Shown piece by piece: positions 53,701 through 64,000 of a stretch of DNA of 64,000 bases (position 1 is the stretch's first letter; each line of letters opens with the position of its first letter). Origin of the DNA: Apus apus. Lineage: Eukaryota > Chordata > Aves > Apodiformes > Apodidae. The DNA lies in assembly GCF_020740795.1 (NCBI RefSeq), contig NC_067312.1, positions 59,737,405-59,801,404 of the forward strand. Direction: 5' to 3'. The position numbers and the translations under genes were made by a program. The notes beneath the pieces are model-generated. The model saw only the letters and a list, made by a program, of their open reading frames with translations, was not told where the DNA came from and made no database searches.

Positions 53701-56700
53701 AATAAAATTTAGTATCATACCATAGCTTCCTTAATACACAATCTTCTCAATATTCACAGCATGTGACCTAGTTATTCTAAAGGTTACTCTTACTGCTTTT
53801 TGATTCTGACTGTGGGCCACAACCTCACTTTACTTCAACATTCTCATCACACATGCTGAAAAGCTTCAACAGCCCCTTAGCAAGTTCGAGGTAGTGAAAC
53901 CCTTTTGGTCTCTAAAAAAGGCACATGTTTTTGCAAGATTTTATTGCTTTTAAAAAAAAGTCCAAACAAACTAAACCGTTGACAGTGGCCTAATTGAAAT
54001 AATAGAATTGAAAAAATGTATTATATAGTTGATGTTCAGACATTACCAAATGTAGTGGTAATGTTACCGCTTCTTTTTTAACAATTATCTTTTGGCAATA
54101 CTAAAAATACTTGTTTTGGTAGTAGTGGTAGTACACTTCACAAATTGCATATGGTGTTCCTTGTGCTATGTGTTTCCTTCTAATCCAGAGCTTTCATAAG
54201 CTTTTTTCCCCCCATAAACATGAAAGTACAGAAACCTGCTACTAATTGAGTATTGCTTTTGCTTTCTCTGCCCTTCAAACTTGTTAATAAGTGTAGAGCC
54301 CTGTATTTTTCTTTTTTACTTTTTAGACTTTATGATGAAACTCTAATTTGAGAGTTATTTTTCTTGCTCTTTGCTAAATGCCTATCAGTTGTTTCTCTCC
54401 GTGTAGGAATGCATACAATGGTTTTTTGTCTTAGAGGCTAATAATGGTTATGTGGGTATCTTCATAATCTCTCCTGTAGCCAGGTTATCTGTAGTGACTT
54501 GTTAAAACATATTTAACATATAGCTTTGATTAATTGCATTTACCCACATGTTCTGAATCATGTATGTGTTCCAAATAGAATTATTCTCTCATTAACTGAA
54601 GACTATGATTTTATGTTTTAGTATTACACAGAAATGAAGTACACAGTATTTTATTCTGTTTAGGGAAAGCTAGGTGTACTGAAAGCAACAAATCCTGCCA
54701 AGACAATGGACTACAAGAATCTGAGCAAAATTTTTATATCTGCATAATATCTTAAATTTCAGGTGTAAAGTGATGGGCTATTTCACAAGTGCCTAAATGT
54801 CTGGCAGTTATAAAAATTTCAGTTTTCCATACTGCAATCCCAGCAGGTTCAGTGCTTTGTTTACTCATTATTACTCCTACGTTCTCTGAGGTCAGTGCTT
54901 ACAGCACTTTCCAAGGGACAAATAGATGCCAAATCATGCATTACACATTGTTCTGTCCCACTCAGTGGGTTAGGATAAGGTTCTTAAGGTTCGGGCCTGT
55001 TACACTTGGTGGGTATGGGCCCCAGGGGCAAGGTTAACCTCTTTAATTCTTTGTGCAGTACTCAGAAATAATGGCAATCACCCAGGAGGTTCAGACAAAG
55101 CACAGCTATGAGACTCGATGACTTTCAGGAAGCTGCACCTTCTAGAGCACTTAATTTATATAAATATTTCATCTTTACTTTTTAAACAAGTTCCCAGTCT
55201 TCATGAGTATAGAGACAGACAGGAGATGTGATCTCAGTATATGACTGAAGAACAAAAAAAAAAATAATTAAAAAAAATTTCCCTTTCCCTGTTCTGGTAC
55301 TGACTGAGCATTTTTCCTTTTCCCTTTTTCTCTCTCCCCCCTTAAAAATACTGGACCCTCTTCCAGAAGTTTTGAATGGGTGAAGTTGGAAGTATTAGGG
55401 AAGACATTTTAAGTGCTTACATGTTCTCTGAAATTCTATTTCCAGTTTCTAGTTTTCCCTTTTCTCCTGATATTCCCACTTATTTTCTTTTCCCAAATTA
55501 CAGTCCTTGCTAACATTTTTTTCCATGTGAGTTTCTCAGTAACTTTGGCTGCGTTCTTGCTCCATCAGGTTGGAATGCTACAACATTCTTGTTCTGGACT
55601 CCAGCTTGCCTTCACTCTCAAAGTTATAGTCCTTGGTTTCTGAGTCTAATAGGGTGATTTTGGTACAGCTAAGGTGGTTGTTTTTTGTTTTATGTTTTTA
55701 GCCTGAATTTCTTTGCAGATGAACATTTATTTGATTTCTCTTTAAAAAGTGTAATATAAATATCTTTCTGTAGCTGAAAAAAAAGTGTTTTAATTTTTTG
55801 ACAACTAGGATAGACACTTGTCCCTTTTATCTGATTTATTGAATTTCTTCTCAGTTTTGGTTTAATGTGTAGTGATGTTCATGGGCAGACAAAAGTGTGG
55901 TGAAAATGTGCAAGCAAGAGACAACAGTATGTAAAAGCATAATAGGGTCTAATTGATGAAGGAAATGGTAGATTCTGTTGATGGTAATTTCGGCTATGTG
56001 AACTCCTTTAGTGGGTTGGAGATCATGCTTAAAGTTCATATCTGATGAGCTTTGAAAGCTGACTTGACGTTTGATGCATATATGCTTTTTGCAGAGGGTG
56101 ACTTTCACCCAAACATTTTAACATAGTTAAGTTAGATTGCTGATGATGTCCTAACATGTAAAATACTGTGCTTTCCTATTTAGTATGGAAAGTGGTCTGG
56201 TGGACAGGACAGTGGGCATGAGCTGGAAGCTCCCAGGTTTTACACTGGAGTAAAATGACTATGGACATCGTAGACTTCATCATAGACAGACCACAGATGA
56301 TGTATTTACGTACATGTAAAGGTGTTTGTGATCTATAGATGAAGGGTCAGAAGACTGGCAGCTCTCCAGTGTGATCTGCCTCTGGGACAGATGTCAATGG
56401 CTACTGAGAAGCACTATGTTTGTAGGGCGTACAGAGCTGGTTTAGCAGGTGTAACACCTTATCTTTTCTACAGCAAGTACTGAGTGGGTACTGTAAGGGA
56501 AAAATACCTAAGTTCCTTCTGTTAGACCTAGCTGTGTTCAGAAGCCTGAGTGGAAAAAAATGGACACAGGAACTGAGGATTACAGGGGTCATCAAAAGCT
56601 TCCTCATAGCTTAATTGGAAAAACCAAAGAGTTTATGGAGCAGATCTGAAACATTTTCATATGTGCTTACTATAGGTTTTATTTAGTATCTATTTTTTCC

Positions 56701-59700
56701 TTTCCTTGTTTTCCAGCTGGCACCTTTTTCTCATTTTCTAAACATAACCCTGAGGTTAAGTAAGTGCCAGAGATACCAGTGAGAATTTACAGCTCTAAAT
56801 AGCACATTTTCAGTGGTGTTTATTGCTGCAGTGACAAGGTACCGTGCATGTTTCTCAACTGCTAATATAAATTGTAAAAAGAAACTAAAGGTCTACTGTA
56901 ACTAAAAACATGGCTTTATTTTCATACTGGTTCATGGATAAATACTTCCCTCCCTACTAAATGCTTTTCAGGTAATATATTGTAGATTCTGGCACTGTGT
57001 TTTCTGTAACAAGTTTTATATCAGAAGGAAAAATAATTTTGTTGTCCTTTCATTTTTGAAAAAAATTGGCCCTAAATATCTACCACTTTGTGGCTACCAA
57101 ATACTGTGAATTGACACAAATGCCATGCAGGAACATGTCACTGCTCTCAAAAGGTTAATTTGTATTTCAGAATGTTGTATGTCTTCTGAGTAAACACAAC
57201 TACAGTGAAATACATGTTACATTTTTTCTTTAAAAAAAAAATAAATAGTCAGACCGTTATGAAGCCTTAGGCAGGAGCTATTTGTTAATCAAAACTTGTT
57301 CTCATTCAACTATATTTAAAACAGAAAAGACAACATGAATTGTACAGGAAAACAAAGTAAATCAATATTAAATAAGAGTTATGGCTGCTGTTCAGCTATA
57401 AACTCAGGCCACTGTACTGCCACGTATATTGTATTTGCTCTGAGCCCTCTACAGTATTCGTAGATAGATGCATATTAAAAGTGAAGCAGAAGACATAAAT
57501 TTGAATTTCTTTACTTTTCATAGTTTGTTTTCTGTGCTGCACACACTGTATAACTGTTTACAGAAGTTTTAAAAGTCAGGCTTCCTAGGATACTGTTCTT
57601 GTCTCTAGTGGCATTGTTTTTTTTTAAATCCTGGATAAGGTGGTAGCCTAAGGGCTTGGTTTCCATAGTGCTATAATAAACTGTTTAAGTAACTGATAGA
57701 AAATCCTTTCTAAATTGAGGAGTGTGGGCCTTGAACCTTAGTGACTGCAGTGTGAAAGCCATCACATTCCAAAGCTTGTTCGTGGTCTCAGTGTGTGACC
57801 TTAGTGGCTGGGTGGCAGTGTTTCCTGTTGCCTCCTTTAGGCTGTTCCCACCTCTAGCCCACAAGTCTGCATTTGGGTCCTTCTGTGTTGGCCTTTATCA
57901 ATTTTGGTAAGGTTCTTTAGCTGAACTGAACTTCTTTCTTAATCTAAACACTAGATGCTTAGATCTTTGTGCTTCTGCGACAACTAGAGGTGATTTCTTT
58001 ACTTCATTGTATTGGAGTTAGAGAGAAAAATGTTTTCCAGCTGTGTCATTCTGGTATAATTACATGGAAGATTCCAGATACTGGCCAGCACAGGGCTCAG
58101 GAGACTTGTCCCTTAGAGGAATTGGTTTGAGCACATCCACAGAGTACACTTTGGATTATGCTGCACTTTTGGGTGGGTTGGGCAATGACCTAATATTTTC
58201 ATAAACCAACTTCTTAGAGGAAATCAAAACAGAGATACATTATTAAAATTAATCTGATTTTAGATAAAATTTATGAACTTTGTTTTTTAAAGTGCCTTAA
58301 GTTCATAGGCTGTGTGCATGCTATTACTAAAGCTACACCTAACAGAAAATGGGATAGACCAGATTGGCAGCATTTTAGCTGTGCCTGTGTTTTGTGCATA
58401 TTTTAATAAATTTAATTAATTTGTAAACTTCCTCATTTTTACCAGAGAATGATGTCTAAAAGCGGCATTTATTGCAGGGCAGTTGACAGACTGCAGGCTG
58501 ACCTGCTGAAGTTCTTCCTACTGTCTTACTCCTATGACTGTACACAAAGTCACAGGCTGTCTATCTTTGCATTAACTTCGTTTTGTCCAGGCTAAACTTC
58601 CTAATGTACTTGGCCAGGCAGCGGTGATTAATGGGTCATGACACGTAATTTTCCTTTTGGTGTGCTTGGTCATATTCCTTTCAGTGTTTGTGACAAAATT
58701 GGTATAGTATTGATGAGCTATACAAAGAAATGCAATGTAACATACCTTTATGTGTAAATAGTACAGCTGTGATAAATTTTGGAAGTCCTGTCTTTGAGCT
58801 GTGCCCTTGGAAGATGTTTCTGCCACTCAACTCTCTCTCCTGTCTTTCATCTAGAAATGACTGTCACTGTAGGAGGCCGGGCATGTATGGGCTTCTCTGC
58901 TGTTCACAGTTTAGCACCTCTGGGATGGCTTTGTGCTGTTGATGATTTTAGCCGAATTGTGTGACTGGTTAGAGATTAACTGAGATCTGGCATGTGTTCA
59001 CTTTTACCAAGTCAGCCACAATATTTACTAGCAGAGAGGAGACACTAGATTAAAACCACTTGTATGTAAATTAACTTGTTTGATAGTAAGACTTTATATT
59101 CTACTTTCCTGTGTTCAAGAAGGCCAGGTTGGTTATTTAGTTTGAAGGACTTCTATTCTTGTGTACTTTGTGTGAGGTGTAGCTTGATAATGTTTGAATG
59201 TAATTTTAGATGAATGACTAAAAAGCAATTTAAAAAATATTTTTATGTAGCTTTCTATTAAAAATTCTGTTGCTTACTGCTTAACTGGTTTTTGGCTTTT
59301 CAGTAGTAACAATTTAAAAAACAGCAGAATTATTTTTGTGATTAACATCAGTATATGGTAGAGCAAATATGAGTAGATCTGTTGATGAAGAAATTACCAT
59401 TTTTACCTTGTTTACCATTTATTGGTAATTTTTTTTTCTTTTTGCTAAAAGAAAAATAAATACGAAAGAAAATAGGATCTGCAACTTTGCAGAGAGACTT
59501 CCACAAGGAAGTGGAAAACTACCCTGTTTTGAATCCTTAGCTGTGTTTTATGGATTGATTCTAGCAGATCTGAGGCATATGAAGTGTCTTTATTTCAGGT
59601 GGTCACAGATAGTTTGAACTGATAAATTTGGCAAGAGGGAGAAGCAAATATGTCTTGGTGTCAAGGAGAACTTGCAGAATGTGCATTGTATAAAAATGCT

Positions 59701-59924
59701 TAACATCTGTAGAGCCTGATACTGTATTTGCTCACACACACCATTTACAGTATTGAAAGTTGACCTGAGTGCTTCTGTACTATCTGATTGTAATATAAAT
59801 TGGTGTTTTATAGCTTGAAACAATTGGGTGGCAGCTTAATCTTCAAATGGCAGAGTCTATGCAAGCAAAGCTGAAGTCTCCTCGAGCTGTGCTGGAGCTG
59901 GGAGTAAGCAATGAAGATTCAAAG
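35708..59924 (+). CDS. COMMD10: COMMD10, COMM domain-containing protein 10 (exons 1-5, 3' end outside window)
   Basis: Spliced CDS 35708-35739, 35885-35975, 38296-38406, 39926-40081 and 59814-59924 gives 167 residues of a protein that is 202 long in human. COMMD10 is a subunit of the COMMD/CCDC22/CCDC93 (Commander) complex, which works in endosomal recycling and NF-kB/cullin control in the cytoplasm. The helical N-domain spans residues 1-130 ([43 protein letters not shown]). The COMM domain begins at residue 131 with [13 protein letters not shown], where the Trp and alternating Leu are hallmark positions. The start is fixed by the ATG in a gccATGg context directly behind a short CAG run. Exons join in phase with no stops. 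The last roughly 35 residues of the COMM domain must be encoded beyond 64 kb. Confidence 0.95.
35885..35975 (+). CDS. COMMD10: COMMD10 coding exon 2
   Basis: Acceptor cctttcgcgcag, donor AAG|gttggc. The first base completes a Ser codon. It encodes [19 protein letters not shown]. Intron 1 is only 145 bp and very GC-rich. Confidence 0.95.
38296..38406 (+). CDS. COMMD10: COMMD10 coding exon 3
   Basis: 37 codons, acceptor tttttgtccttcag, donor CAG|gtacct. It encodes [20 protein letters not shown], with five consecutive Glu codons (GAA). Confidence 0.95.
39926..40081 (+). CDS. COMMD10: COMMD10 coding exon 4
   Basis: 52 codons, acceptor ttttccttttatcag, donor AAG|gtaatg. It encodes [15 protein letters not shown] and [16 protein letters not shown], ending in RVLTPQK before the COMM domain. 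Confidence 0.95.
42705..44070 (-). mobile_element. CR1 LINE, 5'-truncated, minus strand
   Basis: The + strand starts with the reverse complement of the CR1 tail (agaatcacagaatgattggaa). On the minus strand, frames broken by shifts encode the C-terminal part of CR1 reverse transcriptase, with the [15 protein letters not shown] block near 43.6 kb. About 1.37 kb of the 3' half remains. It is a dead copy and the 5' border is approximate. Confidence 0.88.
44768..45530 (+). mobile_element. CR1 LINE, 5'-truncated, plus strand
   Basis: It starts within the RT region (cagcaagtttgcagatgaca at 44839 is the CR1 'SKFADD' segment) and runs to the typical 3' end (ggtcctctccaacccaaact then gtgattctatgaa). 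The reading frame is broken. Confidence 0.9.
49941..50480 (-). mobile_element. solo LTR of ERVL type, minus strand
   Basis: The U5-like part (49.98-50.10 kb) matches the LTR at 21.8 kb over about 110 bases (shared ccctcccaagggaggatcaa-type block and aaggttgg block). On the minus strand a TATA box (complement of ttttata near 50357) and a polyadenylation-like site are present. No pol sequence flanks it, so it is probably a solo LTR. Ends are approximate. Confidence 0.65.
59814..59924 (+). CDS. COMMD10: COMMD10 coding exon 5, start of COMM domain
   Basis: 37 codons, acceptor tggtgttttatag, donor AAG|gtaaga. It encodes [20 protein letters not shown] and ends in GVSNEDSK, leaving the rest of the COMM domain to later exons. 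Confidence 0.95.
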
Positions 59925-62900
59925 GTAAGAAATGCATGCATGGGAGAATTTGAATGTTCTGAGGCATCAGCTGCAACTCTTGGTCATTGTTAGTCTTGCC
60001 AGTGTTTTCATTTTTGTATTTTGTAAAATTGTAGTAAGCACTTGGAATTGTGAAGTACTGCTGTAACTGTATACGTATTAGGTAGGCAGAGAGCTGTGTT
60101 ACCTGCTCTTTGGGATGTAATGTAATAGGGAAAGATCATGCAATATGGTTATTTTAGGTCTCTAAAATATCTTTGTAGACTATTTATTTTTATTACATAG
60201 CGTGTGATTGGTACTTACGCTTTTTACGCTTGCAGCTTTCTACTGTTTGTGTGGTTATTTAAGATACTACTCACCACTTGAAGCCTTTCTGTGCTAATGA
60301 TGTATTTATATGAATGATGGCATAGTGCGTGAGGCTACAGAAAGATAATATTTGGACCTTTTAAGGTGACTTCTCAAGATCAAGGATCTTAGTGACTGTT
60401 AGTGTTTCAGTGCCAAAACCCGCTAATGAACATTTTTTTGAATTCATAAACTCTGTATCTTTTGTTATAGCTAGCATATTTTAAATTAAACATATTAATT
60501 GCTTTTTAACCTTATCTTGCTAATGGAAATTGGAGTCTGTGGTTCTGTCAGAATGTTTATCTATGAAAAAGTCAGTATAAAAGATTTGAGGGGAAAAATC
60601 AGAACTCAGTTCTGCTTTAGCATTGCATTTAAATTACAGTAATTTTACTAATGTGAGTGGAATTTATGATGTTAGAATAAAAGAGAATGCACAGGTTATG
60701 TTTCTGCTTCTTACCAGTACTTGTAGCAGTTGTATTTTATTTTTTTTTCAGCAGTTCACTGCAATCTGTATTTATGAAATGTGAATACAGGAACCAGACA
60801 GTATTTTATGTCCAAGCTACATTGGGCAGCACTACATACAGATTCAGTTCTGTGGCAATACAATTTAAAAAAAAAAAAAGGAGGGAAAAATGTCACTTTC
60901 ATATGTCACATCAAGTTCATCTGTTTCCTTTACAAAGAGAATTTGGCAAGTGAATTTTATTTTTCTTTAATTATTTTTTCCTCTCAATTTCTTTGAGTGG
61001 GTATAATTAGATACCAAAATCAGAATTATTTTGCAGTAAGTACAAGCCTAGAATAGACTTGTCACTGGCATATAGATAGCGCAGTACAACAGGAAAAACA
61101 TACTGATGCTCTCACACTACAGACACTAAAATGTAAAAATCTGGGTTGGTGTGAAGAGAACTACAGATTGGCTTTTTTGATTATTTTTTTTTTCTGAATG
61201 ATTACATCCTAGTATATAATAGATTCAAGATTGCCTAATATCTGCTTATATACTGACAGAATTGTTGGAACATTATTTTTGTTCTGGATTTTGCATCTCC
61301 ATGATCTCTGTGCATCAAGTTATGTGAATAACCTAGATACTTCTTTTTTTTCCCCTCAAACTTATGTGTGCATTTTGTGCAGAAATTTGGCATGAATTTA
61401 GTGTTCTAAATGTTCTAAATTACTGTCTTTCGTTCTCACAAAATTTTTCATTTTTAATAATGCATGGATATAACAACTTCAGCTTTCACAGGAAAGACAT
61501 GAAACGGTGTTACAGAGGAGATTTTATGGACTGGCTCATTAGGGGGCAATAGAGCTCTTTGTCACACTGGCTCTTTGAATGCTTCTTTGAGATCCTGTCT
61601 TACTTGGAAATCAATTCAGAATTCAGTCGTTGTGGGACCTGTAAAATGTTTACATCTCTCATCTGTTTATAACAATAGACGTTTGTCTTGCTCATCTACA
61701 AAACTAAAGCCCAGTAATGATAAAAAAAAATATACTGAGAAAAGTAAATGAAGTTAGCCTTTTTTTCCACTTCTGCTAACTAGAAGTAATTGTACTAATA
61801 CATTAGTGTTTACAACTCACTCCACTTAAAGCTCATTTAAACACTTCTTTGTCAGAAGTTGACATTTAAAATGAGTATTTAAACTGTCTTTCCAGAAGAG
61901 GTAATGAGAAAGCTTGTGGGTGTATCAATGTTATTTGTGCTTCATGAAATAGAATCAGAAGATCTGCTATATGCTATATAAATATGTCACCTTGAGAGGA
62001 AATGCAGAGTCCCATAGGTATTATATAATGAAATTTCAAAAGTGAGGTGGTCTTTGGTTCATTCAGGTGATTGAAGCTGCTAGTGGCGTTTGCATTGCTC
62101 AGGAATATACAGGCTGCTTGTGACTAGTACCAATTGTGGTCAGATTGTGATTTTTGGTAAACTGTTTTTTTCCCTGTGTTTTTTAACATATTTGCTGTTT
62201 GCTGATAGTTAGACTTTGAATTGTGCTTGATTTGGCTCTAACAAATAATTTGCATATGCCATTAAAAGTTTTTCATTGTGGGGTTGATTAAGTATGGGAA
62301 TGAGTTATGTGGAGAGGTAACCAGACAAGTCCCTGAGCATCCTGACTGAAGTGTGGAGTTATCGTGCAGGAGAGGGGGTTGATCAGGTGGGCTGCCAAAC
62401 CTTCCCTTCCAACCTGAGTTGTCCTGTGATCTAGGCTGCTTTGCAGCTTAGTTGCTGCTGGTGTTTTGTATGGGAAGCAGAAAAAAGGAGCTTTCAATTA
62501 AAAAATCCAATTAACAGCAGCTTCTTACAATTACTCAGAATTTGAAATGTTTAATTGCATTTCTAAATCTGAAGGAAATGGAATTTTTATGAACTAGGCA
62601 CAAAACCCAAGCTAGTATGATAGGAAACATCTTTTGAATTGCAAGATCCTTTTGCTTCCATTCTGACATTTTAATGAGCTAAGGTGACATTTAGAACTGG
62701 TCTCTGTACAAGGGGTCTGGCTGTATATAGTACAATGGCTGTGTACAAGAGTTGGTTTTTTAATAATACAATTTGTTTTCAGGTTTTTTAGACCATTTAG
62801 TCACAACACAACAATCTGGGGATTTTTTTACAGACTATTATTATTTTTACAAATATAGGGTGAATTAACCAGTAGAGGGAGCACAAATTAACAATCCTGA

Positions 62901-64000
62901 TAATCTGATCTGTTTATTATTATTTTGATTTGCAAAGACCGATCCCAAAAAGTGCTGTCATTAATATCTCTTTCCTCCAGTAACTTGTTTCAGAATCATT
63001 CACATAGGCACACACCTGCACATTCTTTCCCACTGTTAGTAGCAGTAATTAATTAGACTGTCTAGTCCACACCTTTCTAAACAACTTTGATCATTTTCTA
63101 TAATGAAATGAGGCACAAGGAAAAAAAAAATTATTAAAGACTGTAGAAGAGGCTTCAGAAAAGTAAAGGCTTCAAAAATCTGACATGATTGGTGCCAGCT
63201 ATGTCTTCAGCAGAATGTGAGAAGAGTATGTTTTCAAAAGTTTCCCCTGTACCTCTGCATGAGGAAGATTCTGAAAGGCTCATTACTATGTAAGATATTT
63301 ATTATTATGTATTTTTACATGTGATCTGTAGTTAACATTTGTGCCTTATAGTCTTTAGTATAAATAAACTATTATTGCCCAGTGTGGTTTCTCAATAGTT
63401 ATAAATTTTTGAAACATATGTCATTAAATTCAATTATCGGCTTACAGTTTTTCTTGTAGAAGACTTGGCTCTTTTCTTGGTTTCCCTTCTCTTTATTTCA
63501 TCTGCATTTTTATTCCTAAACATTAAGGACTTCCTAGGGGAAGCTCTTTTCAGTGTGAATGCTACTTATAGGTTCCTTGTGAAAATTCAGTACTTTATTT
63601 TGTTCCTTTTTTATACATATATTTGAAGAATTTTGTTAGAGAATTTTGTCTGACAATGCAAGACAAAAAATAACTGTCAAATATGCTGGTTTGTTTAAAC
63701 GTGCCAATGTAATATTTTTCACAAAAGGCAGATAATATTAAAATATTACTGTACTAATTTAATTTTATTTCTTTTTAATTAATTTCACCTAACTTCTAGA
63801 TGCTTTAAACATGGAATATAACAATGGGAAGATTTAAAAGTTTTTTTTTCTGCAACTGTTTGTTCAAAATCAGAATGTGGTCTGACTGCATTTGAAACTG
63901 AGTTTGTAATACATATTCATGACTTTACAGAGTAAATAGAATTCTGGAAATCTGAAATTATTTTTCTTTTTGTTAAAATACCACGACATAGTTTTATTTT
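59925..64000 (+). other. COMMD10: COMMD10 intron 5, continues beyond window
   Basis: AT-rich intron with no exon found. Apart from a possible CR1 tail near 62.4 kb nothing is recognised. The next COMMD10 exon (beginning like human SLEKVL) is not in this window. Confidence 0.75.
62370..62432 (+). mobile_element. CR1 3'-tail fragment
   Basis: The string gttgatcaggtgggctg...ccttcccttccaacctgag...tcctgtgatct resembles a worn CR1 3' end. It is short and diverged, so moderate confidence. Confidence 0.5.

Larger units (their letters stand above)
40082..59813 (+). other. COMMD10: COMMD10 intron 4 (19.7 kb)
   Basis: AT-rich intron containing CR1 copies at 42.7-44.07 and 44.77-45.53 kb and an LTR at 49.9-50.5 kb. 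In the rest (40.1-42.7, 45.6-49.9 and 50.5-59.8 kb) I find no exon, RNA gene or recognisable repeat. Confidence 0.8.

Overview
This is vertebrate, almost certainly avian, nuclear DNA. Three spliced genes can be reconstructed on the + strand in the order LVRN (3' half), ARL14EPL (complete) and COMMD10 (5' part). This is the gene order known from human 5q23.1, a region whose chicken counterpart is on chromosome Z, so Z linkage is a reasonable inference. The bird assignment rests on CR1 LINE copies with the typical 3' tail and on ERVL-type retrovirus and LTR remnants. No prokaryotic features are present.

Region by region. 1-13.26 kb: the last nine coding exons of LVRN (laeverin, an M1 metallopeptidase), all with GT-AG borders and compatible phases, ending in TGA and an ATTAAA signal. 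The upstream catalytic exons lie outside the window. 13.3-25.2 kb: intergenic DNA with a TATA-like site (17.02 kb), an orphan CpG island (about 17.95-18.8 kb) and a decayed minus-strand ERVL provirus with its 3' LTR (21.8-24.9 kb). 25.26-28.12 kb: a GC-rich promoter-like patch, then the three coding exons of ARL14EPL (157 codons). 28.1-34.9 kb: no gene is expected here from mammalian synteny, but on the minus strand five splice-bounded open segments can be chained in phase into a 250-residue reading frame with a stop and AATAAA. This is the most interesting unexplained signal and is unproven. 34.95-36.35 kb: the COMMD10 CpG island, with exons 1 and 2. 38.3-59.9 kb: COMMD10 exons 3-5, with a 19.7 kb intron 4 that carries two oppositely oriented CR1 elements and a solo LTR. 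59.9-64 kb: intron 5; the remaining roughly 35 residues of the COMM domain lie beyond the window.

The three genes are not a functional pathway. LVRN is a membrane aminopeptidase, ARL14EPL is a small cysteine-rich paralogue of the ARL14 effector protein, and COMMD10 is a subunit of the COMMD/CCDC22/CCDC93 (Commander) trafficking complex. They are neighbours by conserved synteny only. All exon borders were read from the sequence by eye (reading frame, GT-AG sites and similarity to remembered family features); no alignment was run.
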